Shown piece after piece: positions 1 to 10,100 of a stretch of DNA of 64,000 nt. Both the position numbers and the translations under genes were made by a program. Numbering within the stretch: position 1 is the first letter of the stretch; every line of letters starts with the position of its first letter. The DNA is taken from NCBI GenBank assembly GCA_021776805.1, contig JAJFFD010000129.1, forward strand, positions 1 through 64,000, read 5' to 3'. The DNA is from Planctomycetota bacterium. Lineage in GTDB: Bacteria > Planctomycetota > UBA1135 > UBA2386. The notes below the pieces were generated by a model that was not told the origin of the DNA, searched no databases, and saw only the letters and a program-made list of their open reading frames with translations.

Positions 1-12
1 AGATAGCCGGAA

Positions 13-1167
13 CTACTTCTTCACGGCGCCGAATCGAACCTCGGCGCCGATGAAGAACTGGTGGCTACCGAAGGTGTCCTTCGAGAGTGACACCGGGGCA
101 CGGCTCTCATTCTCCAGGTAGGAGTAATCCGCGTAGAAGGAGATAAACTCACTGAGATCATAACTGCCGCGCAGACCGCCCCCGAAGTAGGTCTCATCGG
201 TATGGCCGTTACCATCTTCCTCGAGAGCGCGCACCCACTCGATCAATCCAAAGGGTGTCACCGTGAAGGTGGCGAGATCGAAGCGAAAGCCAAGCTCGCC
301 ATCGACCCAGATATATCCCTGCGGCTTCTGCGCCTCGTAGTTGAAGATCCGGTCCTCGTCATCCGACCACTGGCCATCCGCACGGATTACCCAAGTGCCT
401 ACCGTGGTCTGGGGCACGTACCATTCGATATGGCCACTACCTCGCCAGAATGCCGAGGGCAGATTGCTAGTAAAGATCGGTGTGCCAAATCGTTCATCGC
501 TGTCGTTCCACTCGCGCTCGACCTTGATCGTGGCGATGAAACCATCCACTGGCCGGCCAGAGATTCGGTCGAGCACCAGGGAGTTCTGCTCAAGATAGCT
601 ACGAAATCCATAGCCATCGAAGTCGTCGGGAATGGTGTAGCTTGGATCCGTATCGCTGTTGTCGTCGAAGGTGTAGAAGCGATAGAAGGGTCCCGCTTCC
701 ATGGTCAGCCCTTCCGTCGGCTGGGTACCGAGCCCCAGATAGGCATCGTAGTTCAAACCTTCGTAGCGCCCGGTCGGCAGGAAGTCGTCGTCGCGGTAGA
801 AGCCCTCTCTATAGAATTGGCCATAGCGCACGGAAAACGCGAGGCGTTGCCCAGGTTCCCCCGGCTTGAACTCGGAGAGCCCGACATAGGCACCGTCCAC
901 ACCGGCATAGGCATCGAGGAGGGCCTCTCGCTCGGTAAATGAGTCGTCCCGGTAGTAGATGCTGCCATCGAACCCGAACTCATCCTCACGACCCAAGGAC
1001 TTATCCTCATCGTCGGCGATATCGCCTCTCATGCCGGCGCGGATCTTGATGATCTTCGAATGCAGACTCGGCCGGTTGCGAACCATCGTCAAGTCCTCGA
1101 AGCTCTGCGCCGCGAGGGACGCAGTGCCAACCAGAACGGTGATCAGGAGCCTTGCTGCTGCTCTCAT
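13..1167 (-). CDS. Putative outer-membrane beta-barrel protein, function unknown
   Basis: A 384-residue protein that starts with a clear Sec signal peptide (MRAAARLLITVLVGTASLAAQ). The mature part is rich in aromatic and acidic residues, with alternating polar/hydrophobic strands (for example GFRFDLATFTVTPFG and ISFYADYSYLEN). It ends in a strand of outer-membrane type (HQFFIGAEVRFGAVKK). I infer a secreted beta-barrel or a barrel-like surface protein. No family is recognised and no catalytic motif is visible. It sits alone, downstream of and in the same direction as the glycosyltransferase gene at 1210, about 40 bases away, so the two may share a transcript. Both ends of the gene are in the window. 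Confidence 0.75.
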   Translation of the reverse strand: MRAAARLLITVLVGTASLAAQSFEDLTMVRNRPSLHSKIIKIRAGMRGDIADDEDKSLGREDEFGFDGSIYYRDDSFTEREALLDAYAGVDGAYVGLSEFKPGEPGQRLAFSVRYGQFYREGFYRDDDFLPTGRYEGLNYDAYLGLGTQPTEGLTMEAGPFYRFYTFDDNSDTDPSYTIPDDFDGYGFRSYLEQNSLVLDRISGRPVDGFIATIKVEREWNDSDERFGTPIFTSNLPSAFWRGSGHIEWYVPQTTVGTWVIRADGQWSDDEDRIFNYEAQKPQGYIWVDGELGFRFDLATFTVTPFGLIEWVRALEEDGNGHTDETYFGGGLRGSYDLSEFISFYADYSYLENESRAPVSLSKDTFGSHQFFIGAEVRFGAVKK

Positions 1168-1209
1168 GGGGAGGAGACGGTATAGCCCCCCGCCCCAAAA
1201 GTCACCGGC

Positions 1210-2223
1210 CTAAGCAGCGGCGTAGGCAGAGAGCAGGCGGTCGATCTCCATCTCGGGATCGAAGCGTCGCTTGATCTCCTCCCGCATGCGGACGCCCATG
1301 GCACCGGCGGCGGAGCGCTTGCGAACGAGGGCGAGGACGCACTTGGACATGGTCTCCTCGTCGTCAAAGAGCAGGCCGGTCTCCTTGTGCCGCACTAATT
1401 CCCGATTGCCTGCCGTATCGCTGGCAACCACCGGCCTACCGAGCATCCCCGCCTCCAAGATGATCGGGCTCATGCCCTCATCCAGGCTGGTATTGAGCAC
1501 GATGTCCGCATCCATCAGGATCGCACCCATCCGCTCATGTGAGATTGCCGGCAGAATACGAATGCGAGATTCTTCGGCAGCTAGGTCCTTCAGGCCTTGG
1601 GCATACTCTGCGTCCTGCTCGGGACCGACGATGATCATCTCGGCATCGACGCCAGCATTGCGCAGGATACGCACCAGAGAGATCGCTCGATGCTGCCCTT
1701 TCACCGGACGTAATCCGCCAGCCAGGAGAATCAGCACGCGATGCCGTGGAATGCCCAGGGAGCGACGCAGATCGGTGCCGCCGGTCTGCATATTGGTTAC
1801 AGCACGCGGAACGATATCGATGCATCCGACCGTCTCGGGCACGCGCTCCTCGAGCAAGGCTGCACTCGAAGGTGATGGCACGAGAACGCGATTGGCTCGA
1901 CGATAGACCTCGCAGACCAGTGGAGCATGCGGCCCCTCGACCATGTCCACGTTCAGATCTTCGCCACTGACCGACACTACCCAGGGGCTGTGCAAGCCAA
2001 GCAGCTGCAGGCCGGTCCGGAAGGCGTCGTGCGCGTGCACGATGTCTGGCTTGAAGCGGCCGATCGTCCCTTCGAGAGACTGCTTGATGCCACCCTCTCC
2101 CGTGCTTCCGAAGAGCTCACAGAGATGCCCTCGCCGTTGCAGGCCCGCGCGATAGCGCTGCACTGTTGCTGCCGGACCTCTGTAGAGATCCGTCGGCGAG
2201 GGAGTCATCAAGAGGACCTTCAC
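1210..2223 (-). CDS. Glycosyltransferase family 4 (GT4)
   Basis: A GT-B fold sugar transferase that would move a sugar from a nucleotide donor to a glycan or lipid acceptor at the cytoplasmic membrane. The N-terminus (KVLLMTPSPTDLYRG) is the first Rossmann strand and glycine loop. The C-terminal half has the family-4 donor-binding motif E-x7-E in EGMSPIILEAGMLGRPVV and a preceding 'DIVLNTSLDEG'. About 337 residues, normal for GT4. I chose GTG at 2223 because it places the KVLLM strand at the N-terminus. ATG at 2250 and a TTG at 2283 that overlaps the stop of the upstream gene as TTGA are equally open and no start has a good ribosome-binding site. The acceptor cannot be predicted. Confidence 0.88.
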   Translation of the reverse strand: MKVLLMTPSPTDLYRGPAATVQRYRAGLQRRGHLCELFGSTGEGGIKQSLEGTIGRFKPDIVHAHDAFRTGLQLLGLHSPWVVSVSGEDLNVDMVEGPHAPLVCEVYRRANRVLVPSPSSAALLEERVPETVGCIDIVPRAVTNMQTGGTDLRRSLGIPRHRVLILLAGGLRPVKGQHRAISLVRILRNAGVDAEMIIVGPEQDAEYAQGLKDLAAEESRIRILPAISHERMGAILMDADIVLNTSLDEGMSPIILEAGMLGRPVVASDTAGNRELVRHKETGLLFDDEETMSKCVLALVRKRSAAGAMGVRMREEIKRRFDPEMEIDRLLSAYAAA

Positions 2224-2279
2224 AGTGCATATTTCGGCAGGATCCGGCATGCCCAGGAGGCATTTCCCTGTCGAGAAGT

Positions 2280-3065
2280 TCAACAGCTGGCGATGGTCCG
2301 GCGCATGGCCTCGACCCTGGACCTCTCCACCGGGCCAGCTGCAGTACCGCCCTTCTTGAGCGCAGTGCCAACGATGATTCCCTGGCAGAGGGGCCAGAGC
2401 TCCCTCACCCTGTCCGGATCCACCCCAGAGCCCACCCAGATTGGGAACGCGCCGAGTTTCTGTCGTAGCTGGCGGAGGAAGGCCAGATCGACGGCTTCGC
2501 CGGTCCTCGCCCCGGTGAGGATCAGGGCATCCGCGCCGCCACGCTCGGCCAGATCCAGGGCGGAGACCAGAGGGTCGGCCGGGGCGAGAGGAGCCGCGTG
2601 CTTGACCATGTGATCAGCCAGGATCTCCGCAGCACAAGCGATCTGCTTGCGATAAGCGAGCACCGCCCGCCCTTCCCCCTCGATCAGCCCCTGGTCGGTC
2701 ACATAGCTCCCGGACAGGACGTTGATGCGCACCCAGCTGGCAGCGGATGCCTTCGCGGCAGCGAGAGCAGCGATGCCGTCGTTGCGCAGGCAATTGATCC
2801 CCACTGGCAGACCGGTGATCTGCCGGATATCGCGGGCGAGGATGGCCAGGATTGCAGGGACGTCGGGGGAGACCGGGTCGGCTAGAGATCCCTTGTGGAA
2901 GGGCTGGTCTCCGAAGTTCTCCACCATGATTGCGTCCACCCCACCCTCGGCCAGAGCACGGGCATCGCGCATTCCAGCCTCAAAGACCGCATCAAGATCT
3001 CCATCAAAGCAGGCTGCAGAGGGTAGGGCCGCGAGGTGCACGACCCCCATGAAGGTCTTCGCCAT
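2280..3065 (-). CDS. btpA: BtpA/SgcQ family TIM-barrel protein
   Basis: About 261 residues matching the BtpA family: N-terminal GVVHLAALPSA, then VENFGDQPFHKG, PVGINCLRND and C-terminal LILTGARTGEAVD and WVGSGVDPDRV. In cyanobacteria BtpA is needed for photosystem I accumulation. Outside phototrophs the family (including SgcQ of a sugar-phosphate operon) has no settled reaction, so function here is open. The frame is open further upstream to 3458, but that part has no family similarity and overlaps the divergent membrane-protein gene, so I start at ATG 3065. It is followed directly by the GT4 gene. Confidence 0.87.
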   Translation of the reverse strand: MAKTFMGVVHLAALPSAACFDGDLDAVFEAGMRDARALAEGGVDAIMVENFGDQPFHKGSLADPVSPDVPAILAILARDIRQITGLPVGINCLRNDGIAALAAAKASAASWVRINVLSGSYVTDQGLIEGEGRAVLAYRKQIACAAEILADHMVKHAAPLAPADPLVSALDLAERGGADALILTGARTGEAVDLAFLRQLRQKLGAFPIWVGSGVDPDRVRELWPLCQGIIVGTALKKGGTAAGPVERSRVEAMRRTIASC

Positions 3066-3155
3066 GCGGTCATCTTGCCCAATGCTGCCATGGGGACGAA
3101 GCAGGAAGCGGTATCTGTTGCATGCCGACGGAGCTGGTCCTCCAATCCTGATGTC

Positions 3156-4397
3156 ATGCCGGCCCAGAACAAGACCTGGAAGATCATCTGGATCATCCTC
3201 GGACTCGTCTTGATCATCCGGTCGGGGGTCCGTGATCGGGGAGTCATCGAGGATCACCTGGAATTCGGCCGGCGACTGGTGGCGGCAGAAGATCTCTACG
3301 CGCCGTACAAGGAGGTCGGGCCCCTGCACCCGGTCTACCCTCCCTCCTTCGGCCTGATGACCTGGCCATTCACCCTCCTCGGTGAACGCATTGCCCGCTT
3401 CCTCTGGGTTGCCTTCCAGGTGCTTGCACTCGCCTACATCGGCATCCGCATGCTGCATTGGCTACAACTGATCTGGCCTGAGCTCCACGCCCGAAGGCAT
3501 TGGATCCTCCTGCTGACGGCGATCCTCTGCTCGCGCTATGCGCTGCGGGATACTCACGGTGGCGGTGGCAACATCCTTAACCTCGCCCTGGTCATAGGCG
3601 CCTTTCATCTGGATTCGAAGGGCAAGAGCCTTGGCGCGTCCGCGGCCCTCGGCCTATCGATCGCCACCAAGCCGAGCATGATTCTCTGCCTGCCACTGCT
3701 GTTGGTCATCGGCAAGAAGAGATCTGCGATCGGGGCCTTCATGGCTGCGGGGCTGCTCATGCTCCTGGCGGTCCTGATCAATCAACGCGGCTGGGATCCC
3801 CTGCAAACCTGGGCGGAGGGCTCATACCTCTATGCCAGCATGCCCGACCCCTTCGCCGAACCAGCCATGGGCTTCCCCGCCTTCACCTGGATGAATCAGA
3901 GCCTGCGCTGCGCCATGGCCAGGTATCTCGGCGATGTGCCCGCCGTTTATGCAGATGAGATCCCGGGCTTCTTCCCTGGCCTGGGCCTGCAGGCGAGCAG
4001 CATCCAGTGGCTCAGACTGACCCTTGGCCTGCTCCTGCTGGCTATCAGCTTCGCCTGGGCCTGGCGCCACCGCCTGAGCGAGACTCGGCGAGTCGCGATT
4101 CTGGCCCTCTTCCTATGCCTTGGCCTTCTCCTTTCGCCGATCTCGTGGAAGGCCCACCACGTTGCCCTCGGGCCGGCGCTTTTCTTGCTCCTAGGCTCGG
4201 CCTTCTCCGGACGAAGGTGGCTCTGGTACCTGCTGGGGATCTACGTCCTCGCCAATCTCCTCGGCGAACAGATCGTCGGCAAGGAGTTGAAGAACCTGCA
4301 GCAATGCCTCTACCTTCTGACCATCAGCACCACTGTCATCTGGGCACTCTGTCTGGATCCGAGGCTGATTCAGGATCCGGAAGCGAGTAAGGATTGA
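3156..4397 (+). CDS. GT87-like (DUF2029) polytopic membrane glycosyltransferase
   Basis: A 413-residue integral membrane protein with about ten hydrophobic segments starting immediately after MPAQNKTWK (WIILGLVLIIRSG). The loop after the first segment has the pattern D-L-Y-x-P-Y (AAEDLYAPYKEVG) followed by HPVYPPSFGLM, which is typical of polyprenol-phosphate-mannose dependent transferases of the DUF2029/GT87 type. Such enzymes act on the outer face of the cytoplasmic membrane using lipid-linked sugars. Upstream codons to 3036 are open but overlap btpA in the opposite direction, so ATG 3156 is preferred. It ends 3 bases before ychF, so co-transcription with ychF is likely. Confidence 0.8.
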   Translation: MPAQNKTWKIIWIILGLVLIIRSGVRDRGVIEDHLEFGRRLVAAEDLYAPYKEVGPLHPVYPPSFGLMTWPFTLLGERIARFLWVAFQVLALAYIGIRMLHWLQLIWPELHARRHWILLLTAILCSRYALRDTHGGGGNILNLALVIGAFHLDSKGKSLGASAALGLSIATKPSMILCLPLLLVIGKKRSAIGAFMAAGLLMLLAVLINQRGWDPLQTWAEGSYLYASMPDPFAEPAMGFPAFTWMNQSLRCAMARYLGDVPAVYADEIPGFFPGLGLQASSIQWLRLTLGLLLLAISFAWAWRHRLSETRRVAILALFLCLGLLLSPISWKAHHVALGPALFLLLGSAFSGRRWLWYLLGIYVLANLLGEQIVGKELKNLQQCLYLLTISTTVIWALCLDPRLIQDPEASKD

Positions 4398-4400
4398 ATC

Positions 4401-5498
4401 ATGGGAGTTGCCTGTGGCATCGTCGGCCTGCCGAATGTTGGCAAGAGCACTATCTTCAACGCCATCACCCTCAGCGAGGGTGGCGAGCGCTCAACCTATA
4501 TGTTCAGCACGACCGAGCCGGTTCGCGGCACTGTCGATGTTCCCGATGAACGTCTGGCCAAGATCTCCGAGGTCATCCCACCGGATAAGATCATTCCGGC
4601 GCAGATGACTGTCGTCGATATTCCCGGCCTGGTGGCCGGAAGCAGCCAGGGCGAAGGGATGGGCGTGAGTTTTCTCGGCGCTATCAAGGAAAGCGACGTT
4701 CTGCTGCACGTGGTGCGTTGCTTCTCGGCCAAGGACATCCAGCATGTCTCGGGTTCGGTTGATCCAGCGACGGATGCCGAAGTCGTCGAATTGGAATTGA
4801 TGCAAGTCGACTTGCAGACCATCGAACGCAACATCGAGAGAGTCAGCAAGAAAGTGCGCATCGGCGACAAGGATGCGCTCGCGGCGGATGCAGCCTTCAA
4901 GAAGGCGAAGGCACACATCGAGAACGATCTGCCCCTGCGCACGGCAGAATTCGACGATAGAGAACGCGAAGAGCTCAAGCCCCTCTTCCTTCTGACCATC
5001 AAGCCCGTGCTCTTCGTCGCCAATGTCGGCGATGACGATCTAGATGGAGAGGCGGAACAGATCGCCGAACTACGCGCCTACGCGGAGAAAACCAAGGCCA
5101 GCGTCCTCCACCTCGGCGGCGACATCGAAGCCGAACTCGTGCGCATGGATGACGAAGAACGCGAAGCCTTCAAGGCGGATCTGGGTCTCGTGGATTCCGG
5201 GCTGACTCGATTGATCCATGCGGGCTTCGACCTTCTGGGCCTACAGACTTACTTCACAGCCGGTGAAAAGGAGGTCCGCGCATGGGTCATCCACAAGGGA
5301 GACAGTGCCCCGGTCGGAGCCGGAGTCATTCATACTGACTTCCTCAAAAAGTTCATCAGGGCCCAGGTCTTCTCCTATGAGGACCTCCTCGAGCATCGCA
5401 GCGAGGCTGCCATCAAAGCTGCCGGCCGGATGCGAGTCGAGGGCAAGGAATACGTCCTGCAAGACGGTGACATCTGCAATTTCTTGATCGGCAACTAG
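4401..5498 (+). CDS. ychF: Redox-regulated ATPase/GTPase YchF (Obg family)
   Basis: A 365-residue P-loop NTPase of the YchF/OLA1 subfamily, the usual length. Walker A is GLPNVGKSTIFNA near residues 8-20 and the G3 motif is DIPGLVAGSSQGEGMG near 71-86. A helical insert follows (coiled-coil part rich in Glu/Lys, about 125-195), and the C-terminus carries the TGS domain ending in VLQDGDICNFLIGN. YchF hydrolyses ATP rather than GTP, binds ribosomes and modulates oxidative-stress responses. Starts at ATG 4401 directly after the membrane glycosyltransferase gene. Confidence 0.97.
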   Translation: MGVACGIVGLPNVGKSTIFNAITLSEGGERSTYMFSTTEPVRGTVDVPDERLAKISEVIPPDKIIPAQMTVVDIPGLVAGSSQGEGMGVSFLGAIKESDVLLHVVRCFSAKDIQHVSGSVDPATDAEVVELELMQVDLQTIERNIERVSKKVRIGDKDALAADAAFKKAKAHIENDLPLRTAEFDDREREELKPLFLLTIKPVLFVANVGDDDLDGEAEQIAELRAYAEKTKASVLHLGGDIEAELVRMDDEEREAFKADLGLVDSGLTRLIHAGFDLLGLQTYFTAGEKEVRAWVIHKGDSAPVGAGVIHTDFLKKFIRAQVFSYEDLLEHRSEAAIKAAGRMRVEGKEYVLQDGDICNFLIGN

Positions 5499-5524
5499 CC
5501 AAGCAACTCACGAACGGAAAGCAC

Positions 5525-5767
5525 ATGAGCAAACCTTCCATCCCCCAACGCAGCCCCTACGTTCTTGATGTCGAGCCCGGCAGCTACGCCTGGTGCGCCT
5601 GCGGCAAGAGCGCGAATCAACCCTATTGCGACGGCAGCCACAGCGGCACGGGCATGCTACCCAAGGTCGAGAAAATCGAAGAGGCACGCAAGGTGGCCTG
5701 GTGTGGCTGCAAGCACAGCAAGAACCCGCCCTTCTGCGATGGCAGCCACGGGCAGCTAGCGGACTAG
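5525..5767 (+). CDS. Dual CDGSH iron-sulfur domain protein
   Basis: An 80-residue soluble protein with two complete CDGSH 2Fe-2S binding motifs (C-x-C-x2-S-x3-P-x-C-D-G-S-H): CACGKSANQPYCDGSH at about residues 24-39 and CGCKHSKNPPFCDGSH at about 60-75. Each would ligate one [2Fe-2S] cluster with three Cys and one His, as in mitoNEET. The tandem arrangement is like CISD3 and many small bacterial members, whose partners are mostly unknown but which are linked to Fe-S or redox transfer. A good ribosome site (GGAAAG) lies just before ATG 5525. It follows ychF by 26 bases. Confidence 0.95.
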   Translation: MSKPSIPQRSPYVLDVEPGSYAWCACGKSANQPYCDGSHSGTGMLPKVEKIEEARKVAWCGCKHSKNPPFCDGSHGQLAD

Positions 5768-5771
5768 ATCC

Positions 5772-7100
5772 TCAGTCACGGCGTTCGAGCACGATCATTC
5801 CGCGTCGCTCTGCATAGCGGTTCTCTTCGTAGGGCAACTTGGCCAACTGAAAGCGGTCAAAGAGAGTCGATGTGACTTCTCGGTTGCTGGCCTTGCTCTC
5901 CAGCAAGACGACGAACCTCACGCCCGGCAGGGAAGCTCTCTCGAGAATCTCCTCCGGACTCAAGTGCCGCGGCGGCAGCGGACGCTGGCGGGCAAAAAAC
6001 AGACTGCGCGTCATATCACCGCTGATGACCTCGCCTTCTTCCAGTTGACTGAGAAGGTACTCACCGACGATGCGCTCCCCGTAACGATCCGCCGCGGTCA
6101 CTCGGAGACTGAGCAGGATGCTCGTCAGCAAGAGAACCAAGAGAACTGGAAAGCGTGCGGCCTGATTCAGGCGTTCGTACGCCAGGATCGCCAGGGGCGG
6201 CAAAACGAAGATCCAAGACACGAGGAATCGACGCCTGGCGAGGAAGGTGCAGATCACCAGGATCCCCAGAACGATGATCAACTTGTGCACGATCACCCGC
6301 TGCTCCTTGCAACGCAGCAGACCATAGAGAGCCAATAAGCCAAGGAGGGCGAAGGCTTCGACCCAGAGCCAGGGGATCTGAATCAAGTTCTCAAAGAAGA
6401 GTCCGATGGGTGCCCAAAACTCAGGCGTCTCAGCCCAGAGCCTCGAGTTATTGAAGGCGAATTTGGCGACAAGGCTGGCTCCATGACCTTCAGAATCACG
6501 CCACAGCGCCAGAGCGATCACGAAAACACTCAAACCGATCAGCCCCTTCCAGGCCTGCTTGGGACGGCAGAGCACAAAGCAGAAGGCGATCAAGGCGCCC
6601 TCCGGCCGCAACCAGAAGGTCACCCCGCTCATGATCCCCATCCACAACCAGCGTTCGCGCAGGCCGAAGTACAGGGCGTAGGCAGCAAAGAGGTGGAAGA
6701 GAGGTTCGGTGTACACCTCACCGGCGAAGCGCACGGGCAGATGAGCGCAGACCAAGAAGCAGCCGGCCAGGCGTCCTCCTCGGCCAAGCGCCGCCTCCGT
6801 CGCTCTGACTGCCGGAATGAGGGCGAGAGCTCCCGCAATACAGCAGACTACCTGCGCGGTTCGAAAGGGGTCGAGCTCCAACCACAGGAAGGGCGCGATG
6901 ACCAATGGGAGCAGGGGGGGAAAGACCTCGCTGAGGGCCGCGCCTGCGTTTCCCTTGGCGAACTGCTCAGCCATCCAGATGTAGTTCGTGCCGTCATAAG
7001 AAGGCACGCTGGTCAAGACCGAGACGAACAGCCGAAAGCACAGTCCGGTGACGAAGAGCCAACAGAGAAATCGGCGGTCGGCTGGCAGATCCAGATTCAA
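5772..7100 (-). CDS. GT39-like (PMT/ArnT superfamily) membrane glycosyltransferase
   Basis: A 442-residue polytopic membrane protein. After the first transmembrane segment (FLCWLFVTGLCFRLFVSVL) comes the acidic loop SYDGTNYIWMAEQF. This matches the position of the catalytic Asp in GT-C enzymes of the dolichyl/polyprenyl-phosphate mannosyltransferase superfamily, and about ten further hydrophobic helices follow. A soluble C-terminal tail (about residues 350-442) resembles periplasmic tails of this class. The TTG start at 7100 overlaps the stop of the voltage-sensor-like gene upstream (TTGA), so the two are probably translationally coupled. The substrate is unknown. Confidence 0.78.
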   Translation of the reverse strand: MNLDLPADRRFLCWLFVTGLCFRLFVSVLTSVPSYDGTNYIWMAEQFAKGNAGAALSEVFPPLLPLVIAPFLWLELDPFRTAQVVCCIAGALALIPAVRATEAALGRGGRLAGCFLVCAHLPVRFAGEVYTEPLFHLFAAYALYFGLRERWLWMGIMSGVTFWLRPEGALIAFCFVLCRPKQAWKGLIGLSVFVIALALWRDSEGHGASLVAKFAFNNSRLWAETPEFWAPIGLFFENLIQIPWLWVEAFALLGLLALYGLLRCKEQRVIVHKLIIVLGILVICTFLARRRFLVSWIFVLPPLAILAYERLNQAARFPVLLVLLLTSILLSLRVTAADRYGERIVGEYLLSQLEEGEVISGDMTRSLFFARQRPLPPRHLSPEEILERASLPGVRFVVLLESKASNREVTSTLFDRFQLAKLPYEENRYAERRGMIVLERRD

Positions 7101-10100
7101 GGCAGGGCCTCGGCCAATTCAGGATCTTCCCCGTCCTCGGCATAGCCGCCGAGCTCGAATACCAGGCGGCGATAGTTGCGCACATCCAAGACGGACAGGC
7201 TTTGCACCGTGCGCAAGGCAGCCAGCTCGCGACTGATATCATCCCGGGTTAGATAGATCTGCCGAGCACGCATGACCGCTTCAGCGCTCGGACTCCGGCC
7301 AGGATCCAAGCGAGACCAGACCCTGACCGTAGCATTGACATCATGGCTACCCAGATGCCAGGCACGCTTCAGATTGCCTCGGCCGCGACGACTGATCTTG
7401 CGATCGCCGAGATGGGCGAGGAGCCAGCGATCGATGGGGTGACGGGTGAATCCACGGCAAATCGCCAAGAGTGAGCGCCGGAGAATGCAGCTCGGCATAT
7501 CGAGCTCCATGGATTCCATCTCAGGCAGGGTGACTTCAAGCCATCTCTCCGCCCGGAACAAATGGCGAAGGTCCAGTCGGTCACTGACGTATGCGATGGT
7601 CACAGCCCTTTCGCCTCGCCGCCGCAGATCATCTCCATCCTCGAGATTGACGAACTCAGGATGCCGGTGAATCAATCCGTGCAGTTCCTCCACACGGCTG
7701 CGATTGACAGCGGCCAACTCACGCAGCTCCTGCCGGTCTCGCTGACGCAGCATCAGAAAGTCCATGTCCTTCTCGAGCTCAGGAGTTGCGTCCATAGGGA
7801 GCTCGGTAGACCACCCGGGTGGAGATCCGCAATAGGCAGGGTCAAAGGCCACGCGCAATCGAATCGCCTCCATCAATGTGGAGGCCTTCATGCGGTGAAT
7901 CTTCCGCAGTGCAACCGCAAAGCTGGCACGACCGCGATCAGCTGTGAGGGCGGCCTTCTCTGGATCCATGATCTCACGAGCAATGGCAACGGTCTTACCG
8001 ACCATGGCGCCGATGCTCTTGAAGAAGCTCTTGACCACATAGAGCGGCATCAAGACTGCACGGCCACCGGAGAGCCGGGACTGATAGAAGGTATAGAAAT
8101 TAACCGTGCGCTTGGATGCGGGCAGCTCATGCAGGGGCTTGGTCCCGAAGATCTCTCGGATCATGCGCTGACGATCCTGCTTGACCAGGCGAAGAACCGA
8201 GCGCCCAAAGATCCGAGACAGATGCTCTTCGCGTTCTGGGTCTGCAGTCAGAAAGTCCAGGGCGTTGAATTCGGTCGTCATGTACAGAGGCCCGGCGCCA
8301 GGGGCATCCACACCACCCAAGCGTCCAGTTCCCTGCCGGCGCCGCTCGCGTAACCAGGCGGCAAAGGCCTTGCGCTGCGGCTTGGACGCTACCTGGCGCT
8401 GAGAGACCGTAAAGCAGTGCCGGTTGTAGTCGGTAATGAGCTTCGCTGTCTCGACCGCCACGCTCTCGGTAATGAATCGAAACCACACATAGGGCCCTCT
8501 GAAGATCGACCCTTCAGCGAGAGATAAACTGCGCAGCCGCTTGCGGTCCTTGCGGGTGAAGCCTAGGTGGCCATTGCGAATGTTCTCCAGGGATAGATTG
8601 GCCAGCAGCTGCTGGTTGGTCTTGATGTCGCTCTCATGCAGGATCGCACCATCCAGGAAGTGTAGATAGAGCAGGCTGACGCGCTCGATCTCATCTCTGA
8701 GCTCTGGCGCTGCTTTGACGGCCTCGTTGCGCCGACCTGTGCGTGCCGTGCGAACGCTGTCCGTAAGAAACCCAGCCGCTTCCCAGGACTCGAGATCCCA
8801 GCGAAAGACCCGCTTGCCCAGGAACTCGAGATCCATGTCCTGATGCCGGCGCTTCATCAACTCGAGCAAGCCGATGAAGTGGGCTTCACTGGTGAGCTTG
8901 AAAGCATCCGAGGCCTCACCTGCCAGACGCTTGAGCCACCAGCCGAGGCCAAGCAGAATCAGACAGATTGAGCCCACGACCATCAAAGGCGTGCCGACGA
9001 AGCGACCCAACCAGATCCCAAAGGCATTGTCCGAGCCCAAGATCGCCTGAATCAGGAGGAATCCCATCCCGAATAGGATCAGTCGAAAGGCGGGTCTCTT
9101 GGTGGCCAGCACCATGGTCGAAGCCACGCGATCCAGGACCTGAGGGCCGGTCACGATGCCGTGCATGTCGGCGAAGAAGAGCGCTCGCTCCCGCCAATTC
9201 TCGAAGAGCATCGCCACGCGTTTGCCAAAATCGACCACGCGCTCTTCCTCGGTCTCAGACTGATGCTTACTGCGCAGGCGACGGATGATCGGCAGAGAAC
9301 GAACGATGGGTGCATTGATCACACGTACGAGCCGATCGATGGAGAGAATATCGGAACGAGAAATCCAGGCACCGAGCTCTTCTGGATGCAGGCGGTGCAG
9401 GAACTCGATGGCATGCTCTACCGGAATGTCGCGCGAAGCTGTGACCGACTTGCGGCGGAATTCTGGCTCGGGGCTGAGAGGATCAGCACGCAGACTCTCG
9501 GCCAAAGCGCGGGCTCGCTCCTCGAGGGCAGCTGTACCTTCGCTAACTGGCAAGGCGGCGAGCAGGATGTGTTCCCGTCGCAGGGCCTGAAAGAGAACAC
9601 TCCGCTCGTTCTCGACCTCTGCTGCCGCCAAGGGCAGCACCTCCTTCTCGAAGAACACGAAGTTGCGGTTGAGGAAGGGTGAAAAGCGCCGCACCAGAGA
9701 ATCCATTCCCTTCACCAAGAACAGACCCAAGCGGAGCATCCGCAAGGCCGGCCGCATTGCCGCTACGTATCGGGCAAACCAGGTAATGCGCATGAAGCGC
9801 AGCATTCGCAGCCAGACAGTGTTCGCCTCGACACCGGTTGGCTGCAAGAACCACAGGGCAGCAGGAATCGCTGGAAGCAGATCCGTCAGCGCGTTGCGCA
9901 GGAACCAAGATCCTCGAGCTGGCGCCAGCAGGAGCTTGAAGAGAAACTCGATGATGAAGAAGAGACAGATGCTCGCATCGAATACCTGCAGATAAGGGAT
10001 CGCCGGGTGCTCCTCGGGCAGGGAGGCTTCCACTGCCAGGAGGGCGAATACCACAACCAGCAGACCCAGACTGAGGTTCTCGAGAACCGATGCCCCACGT

